A stretch of DNA of 64,000 nucleotides from Sphingomonas crusticola (GTDB taxonomy: Bacteria > Pseudomonadota > Alphaproteobacteria > Sphingomonadales > Sphingomonadaceae), in contig NZ_QTJP01000001.1 in assembly GCF_003391115.1 (NCBI RefSeq), positions 3,060,501 through 3,124,500 on the forward strand, in the 5' to 3' direction. Under the pieces are notes generated by a model that was given only the letters and a program-made list of their open reading frames with translations, searched no databases and had not been told where the DNA came from. This document shows, piece by piece, positions 61,257-64,000 of this stretch (position 1 is the stretch's first letter; each line of letters starts with the position of its first letter). A program made the translations under genes and the position numbers.

Positions 61257-61750
61257 CTGCCGTTGCAAAGTTGCCGCGCCCTGCATCGCAGACACAGGGA
61301 ATTTCACGTCGAACGGCAAAGAAAAAAACACCAGAAACGAACTTGATGATTTGTGCAGCGCAGCACGGCCCGCTCAACTACGCCAAGGTAAAGGGCCTCG
61401 CGATGGGCGGAACGCGACCGGGCAGCAGCTCTTAGCGTGTGCCATCATCAACCTGAGAAAAAGCCGTTGTCCGCCGATGAGAGGCTACACATCATGGATT
61501 GTATGCATTATGCGTACGAAAGTCAATGGATTGTTGATGTCAGTTGCAAGATGAAGCGAATCCCAGCTGAGCCGGAGAATGCTAGAGCGAGCGCTCATCG
61601 GTGCCGACGGCAGAAGCTCACCGAGTAGGCGTAGTGGTTGCTCGGTTTGGTGGGACCGCGATCCTATCCTGTGGCGCCTTCGGTCGGCTCGGCGCTGCGA
61701 CCGAACTCAGGCCGAGTCCGGTGTTCTGTTCATGCTAGACCTGTGAGCGG
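61257..61750. other. 494-bp region between the Crp/Fnr gene and tRNA-Gly
   Basis: Mixed composition, with an AT-richer part at 61430-61560 where a weak ORF lies (separate entry). No promoter or hairpin stands out. Frames in 61257-61430 lack ribosome sites or familiar motifs. Possibly includes the end of the regulator transcript and leftover insertion DNA beside the tRNA gene. Confidence 0.4.
61437..61628 (+). CDS. Possible small hypothetical protein
   Basis: A 63-residue frame starting GTG at 61437, without a clear Shine-Dalgarno. Its residues (PLSADERLHIMDCMHYAYES, then SCKMKRIPAE) include four Cys and several His, unlike a GC-rich shadow frame. Lower GC than the neighbours. No family recognised. 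It may be a foreign small gene beside tRNA-Gly or chance. Confidence 0.25.
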   Translation: MCHHQPEKKPLSADERLHIMDCMHYAYESQWIVDVSCKMKRIPAEPENARASAHRCRRQKLTE

Positions 61751-61824
61751 TGGAGCGGGTGAAGGGAATCGAACCCTCGTCGTAAGCTTGGGAAGCTTCT
61801 GCTCTGCCATTGAGCTACACCCGC
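61751..61824 (-). tRNA. tRNA-Gly (anticodon CCC)
   Basis: On the minus strand, acceptor GCGGGTG/CACCCGC, D arm GCTC..GAGC, anticodon loop TTCCCAA, T arm with GGTTCGATTCC, and encoded CCA at 61751-61753. The anticodon CCC reads GGG. Confidence 0.95.
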
Positions 61825-61942
61825 ATATCAACGACGAGGCGCTGATCGGACCGTGCGGCCGGCCGGATCAGTTCCGGCTTGCGATCCGCGTGCGGTCAGC
61901 CGGGCGACTGCCACGATCCACGTAACGTCGTCAACGGAGATC

Positions 61943-62878
61943 GTGCCTGCACCAATGCCGGCGGAAGGATCCCCGGCGACGTTGCTCCGCGTTGCAATGC
62001 CAAGTAGCGCGCTCGGCATGCTTGGGTTGCTGGTTTTGGCGGGACTGTTCGGGACGCTGCAAAGCGCCGATGGTCGCGTCGCAGCGGTCGCCTGGCGGCT
62101 GCAGACGGCCAATGCGGCCTTATGCCGCGATATTGTGCCGTTGGCTGGCTTTTCCGTTCAGACGCTCGATCAATTCAGCCCCGCGTTGCGCGCGCAGGCG
62201 TCGTCGGAACTGGGGCTCGGCGATCTGCCGCAGGTGAGCGCCGTCGTTCCAGGGAGCGCTGCGGCCCGTGCCGGCATCAAGCCGGGGGATAATCTTCGCG
62301 CGATCGACGGGGTGGCCATGCCTCGACCGCGGGGCGGGCCTGCTAATTATGCCGCGAGCGAAGCGGTCGAACGGGCGTTGGCGAAAGCCCTGGAGCATCC
62401 GCCCGCGCGGCTCGAATTTGGATCGCGCACCATCGAACTGGCTGGAGATCCAGGCTGCGCTTCACAGGTCCAGCTGGTGCCCGAACCAAAGTTCGATGCG
62501 AGCGCAGACGGGCATTATGTGCAGATATCGGGGCCGATGTACGAATTCGCGGCTGCGGATGAGGAGCTGGCGTTCATCATCGCGCACGAACTCGCCCATA
62601 ATATATTTCCGGAGGCGAAGCGCGTGCCTGGGGGCGGGGCAGGCCAGCGGGCGGCCGAACTCGCCGCGGATCGGATGGCGATCTGGATGATGGCGCGAGC
62701 GGGCTACGAGGTCAGCCAGACGCCCGCATTCGTCGCTCGGCTCGGTCGAAAGCGGGCATTGTCGTGGCTGGATGGCACCCATCCGCGCTGGAAACTGCGC
62801 ATATCAGCAGTCTCCGCCGCTGCCACGGCCGTGCGTGCAAGGCGGGAATCGGGGCAGGCGCTGTCGGCACCCTTTTAG
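61943..62878 (+). CDS. PDZ-M48-like metalloprotease, exported
   Basis: About 311 residues. An N-terminal hydrophobic signal or anchor (LGMLGLLVLAGLFGTL) is followed by a PDZ-like domain (VSAVVPGSAAARAGIKPGDN LRAIDGV), then an M48-type zinc protease core: AFIIAHELAHNIFP with HExxH, and the downstream ELAADRMAIWMMARAG that supplies the third ligand. Periplasmic; probably envelope quality control. Start is uncertain: GTG at 61943 follows CGGAGATC; ATG at 61955 or 61997 are alternatives. Confidence 0.82.
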   Translation: MPAPMPAEGSPATLLRVAMPSSALGMLGLLVLAGLFGTLQSADGRVAAVAWRLQTANAALCRDIVPLAGFSVQTLDQFSPALRAQASSELGLGDLPQVSAVVPGSAAARAGIKPGDNLRAIDGVAMPRPRGGPANYAASEAVERALAKALEHPPARLEFGSRTIELAGDPGCASQVQLVPEPKFDASADGHYVQISGPMYEFAAADEELAFIIAHELAHNIFPEAKRVPGGGAGQRAAELAADRMAIWMMARAGYEVSQTPAFVARLGRKRALSWLDGTHPRWKLRISAVSAAATAVRARRESGQALSAPF

Positions 62879-62999
62879 CGTGAGGAACATGAGCCAATAC
62901 GGATCGTTGAGAGAGAAAATAGGACCGGTTTGGGCTTGTCCGCCAAAAGAAAATGTGCGAACGGCCCCGTTAAGTATCAGATAACAAGGATGTCGTTCC

Positions 63000-63296
63000 A
63001 TGCGCGTATCGAAAGCATTGCTGGGTGGGGTAATGGCGCTGACGCTCGTTCCATCCGTCGCTCAGGCCGCTACGTCGGCAAAGGGTGCGGGCGTTGCACC
63101 GGCGGCACAGTCGCTTTCGTTGGGGTCTTCCGCGAGCCCGCTGGCGCTGTCCCATTCGGTTCGCGCCGGAGCGCAGACCAACAAGGGAAGCCATGTGCTG
63201 GGTCTCGGCCTGCTCGCGTCGCTGCTGATCGCGGGCGCGGCAATCGCCGCTGTTGTGGTAGTGGCCGATGCGGTCGATAACGGTTCGAGCGGCTGA
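63000..63296 (+). CDS. Small exported membrane-associated protein of unknown function
   Basis: A 98-residue protein: signal peptide (SKALLGGVMALTLVPSVAQAA), a Ser/Ala/Gly-rich middle and a second hydrophobic helix (LGLLASLLIAGAAIAAVVVV), ending DNGSSG. Free-standing with its own terminator. Such small proteins occur near exopolysaccharide gene sets in sphingomonads; a link with the O-antigen-ligase-like gene downstream is inference. Confidence 0.72.
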   Translation: MRVSKALLGGVMALTLVPSVAQAATSAKGAGVAPAAQSLSLGSSASPLALSHSVRAGAQTNKGSHVLGLGLLASLLIAGAAIAAVVVVADAVDNGSSG

Positions 63297-63329
63297 ACTC
63301 GCACTGTCCAGTTCCAGGCATGAAGTTAG

Positions 63330-63360
63330 AATAGCCGTCCCTCGGGGCGGCTATTTTCTT
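63330..63360 (+). terminator. Rho-independent terminator of the small exported protein gene
   Basis: Stem AATAGCCGTCC / GGGCGGCTATT (one G-T pair) with a CTCG-type loop at 63330-63355, followed by TTTTCTT. It lies 34 bp after the stop at 63296. A strong terminator shows that the small gene is expressed separately. Confidence 0.85.
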
Positions 63361-63437
63361 ATGGGTCAATCGTGGGTCGAAGGATCGGCGGTGCGGTCCC
63401 GCCGGGACCTGCCGCCGGCCTCCCCTTCCAGGTGACA

Positions 63438-64000
63438 ATGGCGGAAGTCCACAAATCGGGCCGAGTGGCGATCGCCGCCTATATCGCCTTTCTGGGTTGC
63501 GCGGCATTGACCGGGGGATCGTCCCAGCTGGGTGCCGCCAGCCAGCCGGTGATCCGCCTGGCTTCGATTGGCCTGATCGCAATCCTGGTGGCCTATCCCG
63601 GCGTGGGCGACCCCAGGATCACCCGCCGCGGCTTGGGGTTTCTCGCGTTGGTCGCTGCGGTTGTCGCCATTCAATTGGTGCCGCTGCCGCCTGGACTCTG
63701 GTCGATGCTACCGGGACGCGCACATTATCTCGATGCCGCGGCCGCAGCGGGGCAATCACAGCCCTGGCGCCCGATCAACCTTACCCCGGATCGCGGTTGG
63801 AACAGTTTGTTCGCATTGCTGCCTCCTGTCGCCACCTTGGCTGCGGTCAGCCGGTTACGTGCACAGCATCAGGTGACAATTCTTGCGGCGATGGTGCTCA
63901 TCATACTCGCCAGCGCCATGGTCGGCCTCGGTCAGGTCTCGGGCGGCGGCGACGACATGCTGCGTTTCTACGCCGCCCCGCCGACCGGCTCGGCTGTCGG
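63438..64000 (+). CDS. O-antigen ligase/polymerase-like membrane protein, 3' truncated
   Basis: The frame runs open from ATG 63438 past the window end (187 residues seen). Multiple hydrophobic helices (AYIAFLGCAALTGG, IRLASIGLIAILVAYPGV, LGFLALVAAVVAIQLVPLPPG, FALLPPVATLAAV, ILAAMVLIILASAMVGLGQVSGG). QLVPLPPGLWSMLPG and PINLTPDRGWNSLFALLPP are features of Wzy/WaaL-type O-antigen ligases and exopolysaccharide polymerases. AGGTGACA precedes the ATG. Final length unknown. Confidence 0.75.
   Translation, partial: MAEVHKSGRVAIAAYIAFLGCAALTGGSSQLGAASQPVIRLASIGLIAILVAYPGVGDPRITRRGLGFLALVAAVVAIQLVPLPPGLWSMLPGRAHYLDAAAAAGQSQPWRPINLTPDRGWNSLFALLPPVATLAAVSRLRAQHQVTILAAMVLIILASAMVGLGQVSGGGDDMLRFYAAPPTGSAV

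Noticed and set aside
1-64000. CRISPR array, rRNA genes, transposases, prophage genes
   Set aside because: No regular spaced repeats, no rRNA-like sequence, and no transposase or phage structural motifs were seen.

Overview
The window is chromosomal DNA of a Sphingomonas-like alphaproteobacterium (Sphingomonadaceae). The evidence is a high GC content, dense operons with many 1-4 base stop/start overlaps, large TonB-dependent receptors (TBDRs), a SapC/cupin-like/tryptophan-halogenase cluster typical of sphingomonads and caulobacters, the rpmH-rnpA-yidD-yidC-engB block, and a cytochrome c maturation (ccm) operon. I see no rRNA, CRISPR array, transposase or prophage. It reads as core plus niche-specific chromosome rather than a mobile island.

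Layout. 1-4.6 kb: the end of a predicted alpha/alpha-toroid protein, a UVR-motif protein, a thioredoxin-reductase-like flavoprotein, a PHB-depolymerase-type esterase and a small helix-hairpin-helix protein. 4.6-8.4 kb (minus): a DUF4173 membrane protein, an OmpR-type regulator and a histidine kinase, coupled by ATGA overlaps. 8.5-16.3 kb (minus): a DUF6445 protein, a TBDR, SapC, a JmjC/cupin-8 protein and a flavin-dependent tryptophan halogenase, with a LacI-type operator-like palindrome upstream of the TBDR and a strong terminator just after it. 16.3-26.7 kb: redox and stress genes (mercuric-reductase-like flavoprotein, exported peroxiredoxin, cupins, old yellow enzyme, DUF3008), two diguanylate cyclases, a PP2C-like phosphatase, a fatty acid desaturase and a GST. 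26.8-31.9 kb: engB, yidC, yidD, rnpA, rpmH, a small membrane protein and comM.

31.9-39.9 kb is a phosphate-type scavenging locus. An exported protein with a calcium-loop motif, an STN-domain TBDR and a PhoD phosphatase form a minus-strand operon, divergent from an ECF sigma factor and FecR. A tandem 11-bp-spaced repeat resembling a Pho box lies in the divergent promoter. 40-44.6 kb: folE, an exported unknown, and two convergent, related methyltransferase-like genes. 44.7-53.3 kb: ku and ligD (NHEJ), MOSC, era-rnc, a PoxB-like ThDP enzyme and a second ATP-dependent DNA ligase (LigC type). 53.4-60.4 kb: tRNA-His, a leucine-dehydrogenase-type enzyme, an EamA transporter, and ccmC-D-E-F-G-H-I as one overlapping operon without ccmA/ccmB. 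60.4-64 kb: a Crp/Fnr regulator, tRNA-Gly(CCC), a PDZ-M48 protease, a small exported protein with its own terminator, and the start of an O-antigen-ligase/polymerase-like membrane protein that runs off the window.

The best candidates for incompletely described biology are (a) the halogenase/SapC/2-oxoglutarate-oxygenase-like/TBDR cluster, and (b) the Pho-box plus FecIR controlled TBDR/PhoD/Ca-loop-protein operon. All functional statements come from reading motifs by eye; no searches were run.
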